Shown in pieces: positions 39,176 to 49,420 of a DNA stretch of 64,000 bases. The notes under the pieces were generated by a model. That model was not told the DNA's origin, ran no database searches, and saw only the letters and a list, made by a program, of their open reading frames with translations. The DNA is from Alphaproteobacteria bacterium (lineage in GTDB: Bacteria > Myxococcota_A > UBA796 > GCA-2862545): contig JACKET010000014.1 in NCBI GenBank assembly GCA_020632875.1, positions 62,001 through 126,000 on the forward strand, written 5' to 3'. Numbering within the stretch: the first letter of the stretch is position 1; every line of letters begins with the position of its first letter. The translations under genes were made by a program, and so were the position numbers.

Positions 39176-40903
39176 TCACGAGCCCCGCGGGAGCCCCCAG
39201 CCCGCCGCCGCGGCCGCGAAGTCCTCCCGCTCGGCGTGCGACGGGAGGGCGACGAGCCCGGCATCGGCGAGGAGGGGTGCGAGCGCGTCGATCACCGCGC
39301 GATGGGTCGGTTCGCTCCAGCGCACGCCGAGCCGCGCGTGGTCCAGCGCGCCAGACGGTCCACGGACGACCTCGATGGCGGGCAGTGAGACGCTGGCGAC
39401 GCGTGTGGCCTGGAGGCCGGTCACCAGCACCACCGCCTCCCGGGGCGTGCAGCGCGGGACGACGAGGGCCGTGTCGGGATGCAGCACCCGGGGGTCGAGG
39501 GCATCCAGAGGCCCGGTGTAGCGCACCCAGCGGTGGGGTGGTGCCCGCGTGAGGCCCGGCATCACGGACGGATCGGCGATGTCGATGCCTTCGACCGGAC
39601 CCCGTACCGGTGTCCCGTCCGGCAGCTGGAGGTAGTCGGCGAGCGCGAGACGCCCGTCGCGGGGGACGTATCGGTACGACCATCCGCCCTCGCCCCGCAC
39701 CGCGCGCAGATCGCGTAGCCCGACCTCCCGGACGCCCGGGCCCGCAGCGGCCACGATGTCCGCGAATGCGAGGCGCTCGTCCACCGAGGAGAGCCCCAGC
39801 GTGGCGACATCGGCATGCGCCGCCAGCTCGAGGACCTCCGTGGCGACGACGTCCGGTGCGAAGTCGACGGTGAGGGCCTCGAGGGCCACCCACCGGTCGC
39901 GGCACGCGCGCAGCGCCGGTACCTCGCCGCCCCGCAGCTCGATGCCGAGGACCCGGATCCGGCTCCCGAGCGCGTCGGCCCACGCCTCGACCAGCGGGAC
40001 CCCGAGCCACTCGAGCGACGTGACGTTGCGCGCCACCGGGTCGCGGAGCACCCGCAAGAGCCGCTTGTAGGTCTGCTCGGGCGAGACCCATTGACGTCGC
40101 ATGGAGATGGCCCGGACCGTGCGGAGGTGCGGGTCGCCGACCAGCTTCGGGAGCCGAGGCAGGTGCCCCGTCAACGTCACCTGGTCGGGGAACCCCCGCG
40201 AGAACACGACGTGCCCCATCATCGCGAGCCAGGGCCCGGCCCACGCCGCGATCTGCTCCTGCCGGAGCGGCGGATCGAGCCCCTCGAGCTGGGCCGCGAC
40301 GAACGCCCCGCGCGGGTCGCCCCGCTCGAGAAGCAGGTCGGCGAGGACGCGGCGCGGCGCGTCGTCGTCGAGGTCTCGGGCGATGGCATCCAGCAGCGCC
40401 TCTTCCGTGAGCGGCGCCTCCTGTGTGGAGATCGCGGCGCCTTGCGACCGGAGCCGGCCCTCGAGCCACTCCGACTCCTCGGGCAGGAGCGAGCGCAGGT
40501 CGGCCGGGAGCGCGACCAGGCGCCGCATCCGCGCGGCCACCGCTGCGGCGGACCCCGTGGTGTGGGTCGTCAGCATGGCATCTGCGACGACCTCCCGACG
40601 CTCGATCAGATCGGGTGACGCGACCGAGGCGAGCAGCTCGAAGACCGCATCCCAGAATCCCTTCGCGCGGCGGTGGGGAAAGGCCTGGAACCACGCGAGC
40701 GCGGCGTCGAGCACCCGCGGATCGTCCCGTCCGACGAGCATGCGCACCCGCTCGGCAGCGTCCGCAGGGCGGCCCGCGATGGCTCGCGAGAGCAGGTCGA
40801 CGAGGGTGTCGTCCGGATGCGCTCGCACCAGCGCCGCGACCCGGGGGTCGCGCGTCGCTCGCCAGAGCCTCAGCAGCTCCTCCAGCTCGTCATCGGCTTT
40901 CAT
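39176..40903 (-). CDS. TIGR02996 repeat-companion-domain protein with leucine-rich-like repeats
   Basis: The ATG at 40903 gives 575 residues; a GTG at 40921 is possible. The N-terminal 160 residues are helical repeats. At about residues 170-215 the TIGR02996 motif is clear: EEALLDAIARDLDDDAPRRV, LADLLLERGDPRGAFVAAQL. Behind it comes a long region with leucine-rich-like periodicity (SLEWLGVPLVEAWADALGSR, VLGIELRGGEVPALRACR, ALEALTVDFAP, VATLGLSSVDERLAF). This pairing of TIGR02996 with repeats is typical of myxobacteria and planctomycetes, where the proteins are numerous and their role is unknown. It lies 45 nt downstream of the UvrA-like gene. Confidence 0.75.
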   Translation of the reverse strand: MKADDELEELLRLWRATRDPRVAALVRAHPDDTLVDLLSRAIAGRPADAAERVRMLVGRDDPRVLDAALAWFQAFPHRRAKGFWDAVFELLASVASPDLIERREVVADAMLTTHTTGSAAAVAARMRRLVALPADLRSLLPEESEWLEGRLRSQGAAISTQEAPLTEEALLDAIARDLDDDAPRRVLADLLLERGDPRGAFVAAQLEGLDPPLRQEQIAAWAGPWLAMMGHVVFSRGFPDQVTLTGHLPRLPKLVGDPHLRTVRAISMRRQWVSPEQTYKRLLRVLRDPVARNVTSLEWLGVPLVEAWADALGSRIRVLGIELRGGEVPALRACRDRWVALEALTVDFAPDVVATEVLELAAHADVATLGLSSVDERLAFADIVAAAGPGVREVGLRDLRAVRGEGGWSYRYVPRDGRLALADYLQLPDGTPVRGPVEGIDIADPSVMPGLTRAPPHRWVRYTGPLDALDPRVLHPDTALVVPRCTPREAVVLVTGLQATRVASVSLPAIEVVRGPSGALDHARLGVRWSEPTHRAVIDALAPLLADAGLVALPSHAEREDFAAAAAGWGLPRGS

Positions 40904-40948
40904 CCGGCCCCCGGGATTCACGTGCTTGGAACGTCCGCACCATCGAGG

Positions 40949-43306
<2,358 letters not shown>

Positions 43307-43452
43307 GGGCCCTCCGCGCGGGACGCGCACCGCGAAGCTAATGCAGCCCGGCCCCGGGGACAGGATCGAAGTCGCGCCGGCCTTGCGTAGCAGAGTGTTT
43401 CAAGGCCCATCGGTGCGGTGTCCGGCCGCGCCCCGGTGTCCACCTCTCCTCC

Positions 43453-44478
43453 ATGGACCCCTTCCACGAAGTCGCCGTCGTCGCCCACCACCCCCTCCGC
43501 CGCGCCGTCCGCATCGGCATCGCCGCGCTCGCGGCGGTCGCGTTCCTCGTCGCGGTGGCGCTCGCGTCGCTCCGCGGGGTGCCCGACCCGGGGCCAGAGC
43601 CCGCGCGCGTCGACCTGTCGGCGTGCTCGGTGGACGTGATCACGCCGCCTTGCCGGGACGCTCTGCCCGAGCGCCTCCGAGCGCTACCCGCCGCGTCGCA
43701 GTGGGCGGACCTCCAGGCGTTGCGCCGGCTGCCGTCCCTCGGTCCGCCGGACGACCTGACGCCGTTCGGGGTGACCCGCGCCGGGCGACTCCCCTCCATT
43801 CCGCCCGTGAGCAGCGACCCGACGAAGCTCGAGGACGAGGCGCGCCTCTTCGAATCGCTCGGCTACACCGTGCCCGCCTACACGCCGGACACGGAGCGCA
43901 TCGATCTCGACGAGATCGAGCGTCGGGCCCCGGCGGACTGGACCGAGACCCAGCATCTGCTCGCGCGCCTGGTCGTCGAGCGGCACAACCGCGAGGTCGA
44001 TGCGCGGGTGCGGTGGCACGACGAGATCCGGGCCAACGAGCTCGCCTATCGGGGCACCCACCTCCCCTTCTACTGGCGAGCGGCGGAGCACGCGTCGACC
44101 CTGCGTCACCAGGCCTGGGAGCAGTCGGTCGACCAGGCACGACGGTCGCGCGAGGCCGAGTCGGCGACCCTGCCGCTCGCGCTGGTCGGGGCGGCGCTCC
44201 TGGGGTGCCTGGGCCTCGCCTGGGTGGGCACCGCGCCTCGGCGGGTGAGGGTCACGGCGCACACGGTGTCGATCGGAGGCGTCACGGTGCCCATGCACGA
44301 CATCGTCGGCTGGGACGGCATGTCGCTCGATCGGAGGTCCGGGGGAGCCGTGTCGCTCGGGGTCCGGACGCTGGACGAGGCGGATCGACGCGCCGTGACG
44401 GCCGCGATCGAGCTCGGCCGGGCCACGGAGCGCGAGGCGCGTCCGGAAGCGCGGGCCGCGGTGCAGCGCCTGGCCTGA
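43453..44478 (+). CDS. Membrane protein with large extracytoplasmic domain
   Basis: The 341-residue protein has an N-terminal helix (IGIAALAAVAFLVAVALASL). A soluble region of about 190 residues contains a Cys pair (SACSVDVITPPCRDAL) and charged helices (RLVVERHNREVDARVRWHDE). A second helix follows (TLPLALVGAALLGCLGLAWV). The last 80 residues look like a small PH-like strand domain (RVRVTAHTVSIGGVTVPMHD) and would be cytoplasmic. The start lacks a clear ribosome site. The gene is divergent from the UvrA-like gene and convergent with recQ, from which it is separated by a strong hairpin. No family was recognised. Confidence 0.6.
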   Translation: MDPFHEVAVVAHHPLRRAVRIGIAALAAVAFLVAVALASLRGVPDPGPEPARVDLSACSVDVITPPCRDALPERLRALPAASQWADLQALRRLPSLGPPDDLTPFGVTRAGRLPSIPPVSSDPTKLEDEARLFESLGYTVPAYTPDTERIDLDEIERRAPADWTETQHLLARLVVERHNREVDARVRWHDEIRANELAYRGTHLPFYWRAAEHASTLRHQAWEQSVDQARRSREAESATLPLALVGAALLGCLGLAWVGTAPRRVRVTAHTVSIGGVTVPMHDIVGWDGMSLDRRSGGAVSLGVRTLDEADRRAVTAAIELGRATEREARPEARAAVQRLA

Positions 44479-44491
44479 CGCGGCGGGCGCT

Positions 44492-44510
44492 CGCGGGCTC
44501 GGAGCCCGCG
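44492..44510. terminator. Bidirectional hairpin terminator between convergent genes
   Basis: CGCGGGCT, a 3-nt loop and AGCCCGCG form a perfect 8-bp GC stem. It sits in the 37-nt gap between the membrane-protein stop (44478) and the end of recQ (44516). Confidence 0.6.
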
Positions 44511-44515
44511 GTCCG

Positions 44516-46426
44516 CTATCCCACCGCCTCCACCAGCTCGAGGACCGCCGCGAACGGCACGTCGCCGAGCGCGCCGAAGCGCGGGTGCGACCGGAGCTTC
44601 GCCCTCCCGACCGCGGGGCTCGGCAGCCCGCACAGGAACCGCGCGAGCTGGCGCGCGGACGCGAGCGCGTCGTGCCCCTGCGCGCGGACCTCGCGCACCA
44701 GCGCCTCCTCCCCGGGCCCGAACGACACGGGCTCTGCGGGAGGCAGCGCGCGGACGGGCTCTCCCGCGCAGCGGTCGCAGTGCCCGCACGCCTCCAGCGG
44801 CTCGCCGAAGTACGCGAGCAGGCCGGCCGTCAGGCACGTCTCGCGGGTCGCGAGGCCGAGCACGCCCTCGATGCGCGCGAGATCCCGCTGCTCGGCGGAC
44901 TGGAAGCGCTCGGTCAGCATGGCGGCGAGGGCGTCCGGGTCGACCTGGCGGACGCGACGGTACCCGTGGCGCAGGCCGCTCACCTTCAGCGTGACGTCGC
45001 CCGCGTGCGCCAGGCCCTCCATCGCGCTCACGACCTCCTGCCGCGGGACGCCCGCCTTCGCCGCCGCCTCGTCGATGTCGAGCGTGAACCACGTGCGGCC
45101 CTTCTTCGCGCACGAGAGGATCCGGCCGAGCAGGCGGGCGTCGTTCGGCCGGGCGTCGAGGATCTCCCGGCTGGGACGGTGCGGCTGGAGCTGGTAGCTC
45201 GCGTAGAACGGCGCGGTGGCGGCGAGGACGCCCTCGAGCTCGAGGTACGTCAGCAGGGTCGCCACCACGAGCGGCCGCACGTCGTGGTCGCGGGACAGCT
45301 CGTACTGCGAGACGTCGAACCGCTCGCCCTGCGACAGCAGCTCGCGCACGATGCCGCGGACGGCGTCGGGCGTCGGGGTGTCGCCGTACGTGAAGTTCTG
45401 CAGCGTGACCACGTCGTCGTGGGCGGCGAACAGCTCGCAGGTGCTGGGCGCTCCGTCGCGACCGGCGCGGCCGATCTCCTGCGCGTAGTTCTCGAGGGCC
45501 TTGGGCAGGTTGTAGTGCAGCACGTTGCGGATGTCGGACTTGTCGATGCCCATACCGAACGCGATGGTCGCGACCACGATGGGCAGCTGGCCCGCCATGA
45601 AGGCCTCCTGCACCTCCACCCGCTCCTCGGTCTTCATGCCCGCGTGGTAGGCGCGGGCCTCGAAGCCCTCGCTGACGAGGCGCTTCGCCACGGTCACCGC
45701 GGTGTGCTGGAGCGTCACGTACACGATCGTGCTGCCGGACAGCGCCCGCACCCGCTCGACGAGGTGTGCATCGCGCGCGGCACGCGTCACCGCCGTCGCG
45801 CGGAGGAACAGGTTCGGCCGGTGGAATCCCGTCACCACGCGGTCTGCCGGCGCGATCGCGAAGGCCGCGGCGATCTGGTCCGCCACGGCGGGCGTCGCGG
45901 TGGCCGTGAGCGCGACGACCCGCTGCACGCCGAGCTCGCCGACGAGCCGCGCGAGCTTCAGGTAGTCGGGGCGGAAGTTGTGCCCCCACTCCGAGATGCA
46001 GTGCGCCTCGTCGATCGCCATGAGCGCGATGTCGAGCCGCCGGATGCGCGACAGGAAGCGCTCGTTGCCGAACCGCTCGGGCGCCACGTAGAGCAGCCGG
46101 AGCCGGCCCGCGTCGAGGTCGTCCCACACCGCGCGCCACGACTCTGCATCCAGGCTGCTGTCGATGCGGGCGGCCGCGATTCCGCGCGCCTGGAGCGCGT
46201 CGATCTGGTCCTTCATCAGCGCGATGAGCGGCGAGACCACGAGCGTGACGCCGTCGAGGCACAGCGCCGGCAGCTGGTAGCACAGGCTCTTGCCGCCTCC
46301 CGTCGGGAACACCGCGAGCGCCGAGCGCCCGGCCAGCAGGGCCTCGATCACCTGCGCCTGGCCCGGGAGCAGCCGGTCGAAGCCGAACCGCTCGCGGAGC
46401 ACCGTCATCACTTCCGTGGTCGCCAT
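44516..46426 (-). CDS. recQ: ATP-dependent DNA helicase RecQ
   Basis: The ATG at 46426 follows AGGAGG. The 636-residue protein has all superfamily 2 motifs: FPTGGGKSLCYQLPAL (motif I), VVSPLIALMKDQ (Ia), DEAHCISEWGHNFRPDY (II), ALTATATP (III), HAGMKTEERVEVQ (IV), IVVATIAFGMGIDK (V) and YAQEIGRAGRDGAPS (VI). The RQC zinc site is CLTAGLLAYFGEPLEACGHC plus DRC. The C-terminal part (after about 560) carries a short helical end that could be a reduced HRDC domain. RecQ unwinds DNA 3' to 5' in recombination and fork repair. Length matches typical bacterial RecQ. It is divergent from the OmpH pair across 76 nt. Confidence 0.93.
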   Translation of the reverse strand: MATTEVMTVLRERFGFDRLLPGQAQVIEALLAGRSALAVFPTGGGKSLCYQLPALCLDGVTLVVSPLIALMKDQIDALQARGIAAARIDSSLDAESWRAVWDDLDAGRLRLLYVAPERFGNERFLSRIRRLDIALMAIDEAHCISEWGHNFRPDYLKLARLVGELGVQRVVALTATATPAVADQIAAAFAIAPADRVVTGFHRPNLFLRATAVTRAARDAHLVERVRALSGSTIVYVTLQHTAVTVAKRLVSEGFEARAYHAGMKTEERVEVQEAFMAGQLPIVVATIAFGMGIDKSDIRNVLHYNLPKALENYAQEIGRAGRDGAPSTCELFAAHDDVVTLQNFTYGDTPTPDAVRGIVRELLSQGERFDVSQYELSRDHDVRPLVVATLLTYLELEGVLAATAPFYASYQLQPHRPSREILDARPNDARLLGRILSCAKKGRTWFTLDIDEAAAKAGVPRQEVVSAMEGLAHAGDVTLKVSGLRHGYRRVRQVDPDALAAMLTERFQSAEQRDLARIEGVLGLATRETCLTAGLLAYFGEPLEACGHCDRCAGEPVRALPPAEPVSFGPGEEALVREVRAQGHDALASARQLARFLCGLPSPAVGRAKLRSHPRFGALGDVPFAAVLELVEAVG

Positions 46427-46502
46427 GCGTCCTCCTAGTCGGGTGCGGCGGCTGCGGCTGTCCCGGGGGCCGCGGGCGTGGGACAATGCACCCGAGGTGA
46501 CG

Positions 46503-47039
46503 ATGCGCGTGATGATGCTGCTGGCGGCGCTCCTCGCGGCGCCCACGACCGCGTGGGCACAGGGGAGGATTGGCTACACGGACCTCGAGCTCGTCATGGC
46601 CTCGATGCCCGAGACGAAGAAGGTGAACGCCACCCTCGAGGCGCTCCAGCAGGAGCTCGCCGGGCAGATGAAGGTCCGGAGGGATTACGCGCGGGTCCGC
46701 TACGAGGAGGTCGTGGAGAAGCAGCAGGCGAACCAGCTCTCCGAGGAGCAGGCGCAGGTCGCCACCGCCGAGCTGACCAAGCTCCAGAACGAGATCGATG
46801 CGTTCGAGAAGGCGTCCGAACAGAAGCTGCTCTCGACGCGCGCGAGCCTCGTCGATCCGCTGCTCGAGCGGTTGCAGAAGGCCATCGCCGAGGTCGCGGC
46901 GGAGCGGGGCTACACGGTCGTCCTCAACCGGACCTCGAGCGCGGGTGTGTCGGCGATCCTGTTCGGGCCCCCCGAGGACGACATCACGAAGCCGCTCTGC
47001 GGGAAGCTCGGGATTCCCGTTCCGGACGGCCTCCGTTGA
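46503..47039 (+). CDS. OmpH/Skp-family periplasmic chaperone, first paralogue
   Basis: The 178-residue protein starts at an ATG behind GAGGTGACG and has a signal peptide (MMLLAALLAAPTTAWAQG). It opens IGYTDLELVMASMPETKKVN, the OmpH/Skp N-terminal strand, then a long coiled coil (about 40-120) and a C-terminal strand region (VAAERGYTVVLNRTSSAGVS). Skp captures unfolded outer-membrane proteins in the periplasm. Unlike most genomes, it is not next to bamA or lpxD. Its stop overlaps the start of a second OmpH-type gene (TGATG), so the two are made together. A GACAAT hexamer lies upstream. Confidence 0.85.
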   Translation: MRVMMLLAALLAAPTTAWAQGRIGYTDLELVMASMPETKKVNATLEALQQELAGQMKVRRDYARVRYEEVVEKQQANQLSEEQAQVATAELTKLQNEIDAFEKASEQKLLSTRASLVDPLLERLQKAIAEVAAERGYTVVLNRTSSAGVSAILFGPPEDDITKPLCGKLGIPVPDGLR

Positions 47040-47575
47040 TGCGGTCGACCTTCGTCGCGCTCGCGCTCCTCGGCGCTGCGGGTACCTCGGCTTCGGAGGA
47101 GAAGGTCGGTGTCGTCGACGTCGATCGGTTGCTGTTCTCCACCCGGGGGCTCGGGCCGCTCGGCGACGAGCTCGACGCCTTCTCCCGGCTCCAGCTCAAG
47201 CCCATCCAGGAACGCGCGTTCTTCATCGAAGCGAAGCGGGCCGAGTACCGCGAGCTGTTGTACATGGTCCCGGCGCCCCAGGGCCGGAAGGAGCAGCTGC
47301 AGAAGCTCGTGGACGAGATCGAGACGCTCGAGCGCCAGCTCCAGGAGGCCGCCGCCGAGGTCGAGAGGCGCATCGCGCAGAAGGAGCAGGAGATCAGTGC
47401 CCCAATCCATGCGCGAATGCAGAAGGCGATCGACGAGGTCGCCGCTGAGGGCGGCTACACCTACATCCTCCGGCGGGACGCGAGCCTGCTCTACATCCAG
47501 CCCGACGCCTACCTCGACGAGGCCGTCGCGAAGAAGCTCGGCATCTCGCTCACAGTGGACTGGGCGAATCCGTGA
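47039..47575 (+). CDS. OmpH/Skp-family periplasmic protein, second paralogue
   Basis: The ATG overlaps the previous stop by one base (TGATG). The 178-residue product has a signal peptide (STFVALALLGAAGTSASEEK), an opening strand (VGVVDVDRLLFSTRGLGPLG), a central coiled coil rich in Glu, Arg and Gln (about 60-125) and an end with GGYTYILRRDASLLYIQP. It matches OmpH/Skp layout, is the same length as the upstream paralogue but has diverged strongly, so the pair may form a hetero-oligomer. Its stop overlaps a GTG that opens a short third ORF. Confidence 0.82.
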   Translation: MRSTFVALALLGAAGTSASEEKVGVVDVDRLLFSTRGLGPLGDELDAFSRLQLKPIQERAFFIEAKRAEYRELLYMVPAPQGRKEQLQKLVDEIETLERQLQEAAAEVERRIAQKEQEISAPIHARMQKAIDEVAAEGGYTYILRRDASLLYIQPDAYLDEAVAKKLGISLTVDWANP

Positions 47576-47694
47576 CTCCCCTGCGACTCTGGATCCGCCT
47601 CACCGACCTGCCGCAGTGGCCCGACGGTCCCCTCGCGGTGGGGCTGCAGCCCGCGTGTGGGACGGCGCGCGCTGCGTGGCGCCCCGTTCGCTGA
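47572..47694 (+). CDS. Small ORF, possible N-terminal fragment of a DUF5990-like protein
   Basis: A GTG overlapping the OmpH stop by 4 nt opens a 40-residue ORF. The start, TPLRLWIRLTDLPQWPDGPL and then AVGLQ, looks like the first strands of DUF5990 proteins. It then ends in an unstructured CGTARAAWRPVR. The rest of such a domain (about 100 residues more) is missing in this frame, and no other frame restores it convincingly. It may be a truncated or frameshifted gene or a real short peptide coupled to the chaperones. Confidence 0.3.
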   Translation: MTPLRLWIRLTDLPQWPDGPLAVGLQPACGTARAAWRPVR

Positions 47695-47708
47695 CGGGTC
47701 GTCACCCG
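47695..47708. terminator. Small hairpin between convergent short genes
   Basis: CGGGT, a CGTC loop and ACCCG form a 5-bp stem in the gap between the OmpH operon and the minus-strand 66-residue gene. Confidence 0.3.
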
Positions 47709-47902
47709 GCGTCGGTCCGCTCCACCGTCACGTCCAGTCCGAGCTGCTCGCGGAGCTCCCGCACCCGAAGCTCGCGAAGGCTCGCCGCCGCTTCCAGGAT
47801 GCCCTGCCAGCCGTAAACCCCGCTCGCGAGCCTCGGGATCTTCAGCAGGCCCGCCACCTCGGCGGCATCCTCGCCGGTCACCAGGACATTCACGCGCTTC
47901 AT
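47702..47902 (-). CDS. Small protein of unknown function (66 residues)
   Basis: The ATG at 47902 has GGTGGAG 6 nt upstream and is preferred over a GTG at 47914. The product opens MKRVNVLVTGEDAAEVAGLL and continues with a helix, SLRELRVRELREQLGLDV. The strand-helix-strand look suggests a compact cytoplasmic domain. It converges with the OmpH operon. No homologue was recognised, but the composition is protein-like and the ribosome site is good. Confidence 0.5.
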   Translation of the reverse strand: MKRVNVLVTGEDAAEVAGLLKIPRLASGVYGWQGILEAAASLRELRVRELREQLGLDVTVERTDAG

Positions 47903-48022
47903 GGTCCACTCCACCCTCGAGGTCCTATCGCATCGACCGGATCGACCCCATTCCGGCAGCTCGGCGGTCGACGGGGCGACTTCGGCGGCCCTCCCGTGGC
48001 ATCATGGGCGTTGGAGTGTCCC

Positions 48023-49420
48023 ATGAACCTGTTGCTCGTCCTCGCCGCCTGTCGCACACCCATGCCGGTCGATTCCGACGACCCGTCTCCGGACGAGCCG
48101 CTCCCTCCCCTCGTCGAGCTCGACGCACACACGCGATCGGGCACGCGGCTCGAGGCCGTCGCCTGGGAAGGGCCAGACGGAGTGGTCTACAGCAGCGGCT
48201 TCTACGACACCGAGCTCGGGATGCACTGCACCTTCAATCGCAGCGGGCCCGATACCTGGCATTGCCTTCCGAGCAGCGGACTGTCGATCGGGGGGGCGTA
48301 TGCGGATGCCACCTGCGAGGGCCCGTTCGTGCTGGCCATCGCCTACCCGACCTGCGACGTCGGGGCCTACGAGGCGTTCTGGACGGGCAACCCCTGTGAC
48401 GGGCACATCGTGGTCTACGAGCCCGTAGAGCCAATCGATGTCGAGGGCGACCCCCGGTACATCCAGGGAGGGGGCGAGTGCGTCGAGGGTCCGGTGTGGG
48501 GTCAGGCGCCCACCTTCACGGCGGAGGGGCCCACGAGCCCGGACATCTTCGCAGAGGGCATCGCGTCGGTGGCGAGCGTCGACGGCGACGCATTCGCGCT
48601 GTCGATCCGAGGGGTCGACGGCTCGCGGGAGACCCGCAATGCCGTCACCCGCGACGGCGAGTGGTGCAGGGCCCGCCTCACGGAGGACGCGGGGATGCGC
48701 TGCCTCCCGATCTTCGCGACGCGTGGTGCGCAGCGATTCTCCGACCCGCTCTGCAGCGTCGCTCTCGGCAAGAGATACCGCGAGAGCTGTCAGCTCGAAG
48801 GTGTGGCGAGCGAAGAGGTGGGGGACGAGACGAGGCTCTGGACGTACGGCCCGGAGATCTCGCGGTCAGCACCGATCTTCCAGCTCGACGACGGTGCCTG
48901 CCGGCAGGTCGAGCAGGAGGTCGATTTCGCCTACCATCCCCTGCGGTTCCGGGTGGATGCCTCCCAGTACCCCATCGCGGTCGAGCGGGTCATCGGGTCC
49001 GACATCCAGCAGGTTTGGACCCTCACCGCGAGCGACGCGCGGGTCGCTCCGGGGTTCGAGGGGCTGATGTACCGTGGAGAGGAGTGCGCGCTCGCGGTCC
49101 TGGATGGTGGGGAGGACGCCGTGTGCGTGCCGACCCGGGCGGAGGCGCTCGCCGAGCTCGAGCACTTCGCCGACGATGGGTGCACGGTCCCCCTGAGCGA
49201 GCGCGACGACCGGCTCGTGAGCGACATCACGTTCCCCGAGCTCTGCGATTTCGCGGGTCTCGCGACGGTCACCCGGGTGCTGCAGCCGACTGCCGAGCAC
49301 ACCGATGCGGTGTGGCAGCGTGTCGGGGCCGACTGCGTCGCCGACCTGTATCCGCCGCCCACCCTCTACGCGCTCGAGGAGGTGGAGCTGCCCGTCCTCA
49401 CGAGGGTGCCGCCTCAGTGA
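48023..49420 (+). CDS. Cys-rich lipoprotein
   Basis: The ATG at 48023 follows GGAGTGTCCC. Longer in-frame readings run through non-coding sequence. The 465-residue product has a lipoprotein signal (MNLLLVLAACRTP) and a Pro/Asp tether (DSDDPSPDEPLPP). The mature part contains about 18 Cys spread in pairs (for example DATCEGPFVLAIAYPTCDVG, CLPIFATRG, YRESCQLEG, DDGACRQVEQ), which implies several disulfides. Two segments repeat a strand pattern (GLSIGG and YTFTAEG types), but no domain is recognised. It would be surface or periplasmic. It overlaps the convergent beta-helix gene by 7 nt. Confidence 0.65.
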   Translation: MNLLLVLAACRTPMPVDSDDPSPDEPLPPLVELDAHTRSGTRLEAVAWEGPDGVVYSSGFYDTELGMHCTFNRSGPDTWHCLPSSGLSIGGAYADATCEGPFVLAIAYPTCDVGAYEAFWTGNPCDGHIVVYEPVEPIDVEGDPRYIQGGGECVEGPVWGQAPTFTAEGPTSPDIFAEGIASVASVDGDAFALSIRGVDGSRETRNAVTRDGEWCRARLTEDAGMRCLPIFATRGAQRFSDPLCSVALGKRYRESCQLEGVASEEVGDETRLWTYGPEISRSAPIFQLDDGACRQVEQEVDFAYHPLRFRVDASQYPIAVERVIGSDIQQVWTLTASDARVAPGFEGLMYRGEECALAVLDGGEDAVCVPTRAEALAELEHFADDGCTVPLSERDDRLVSDITFPELCDFAGLATVTRVLQPTAEHTDAVWQRVGADCVADLYPPPTLYALEEVELPVLTRVPPQ

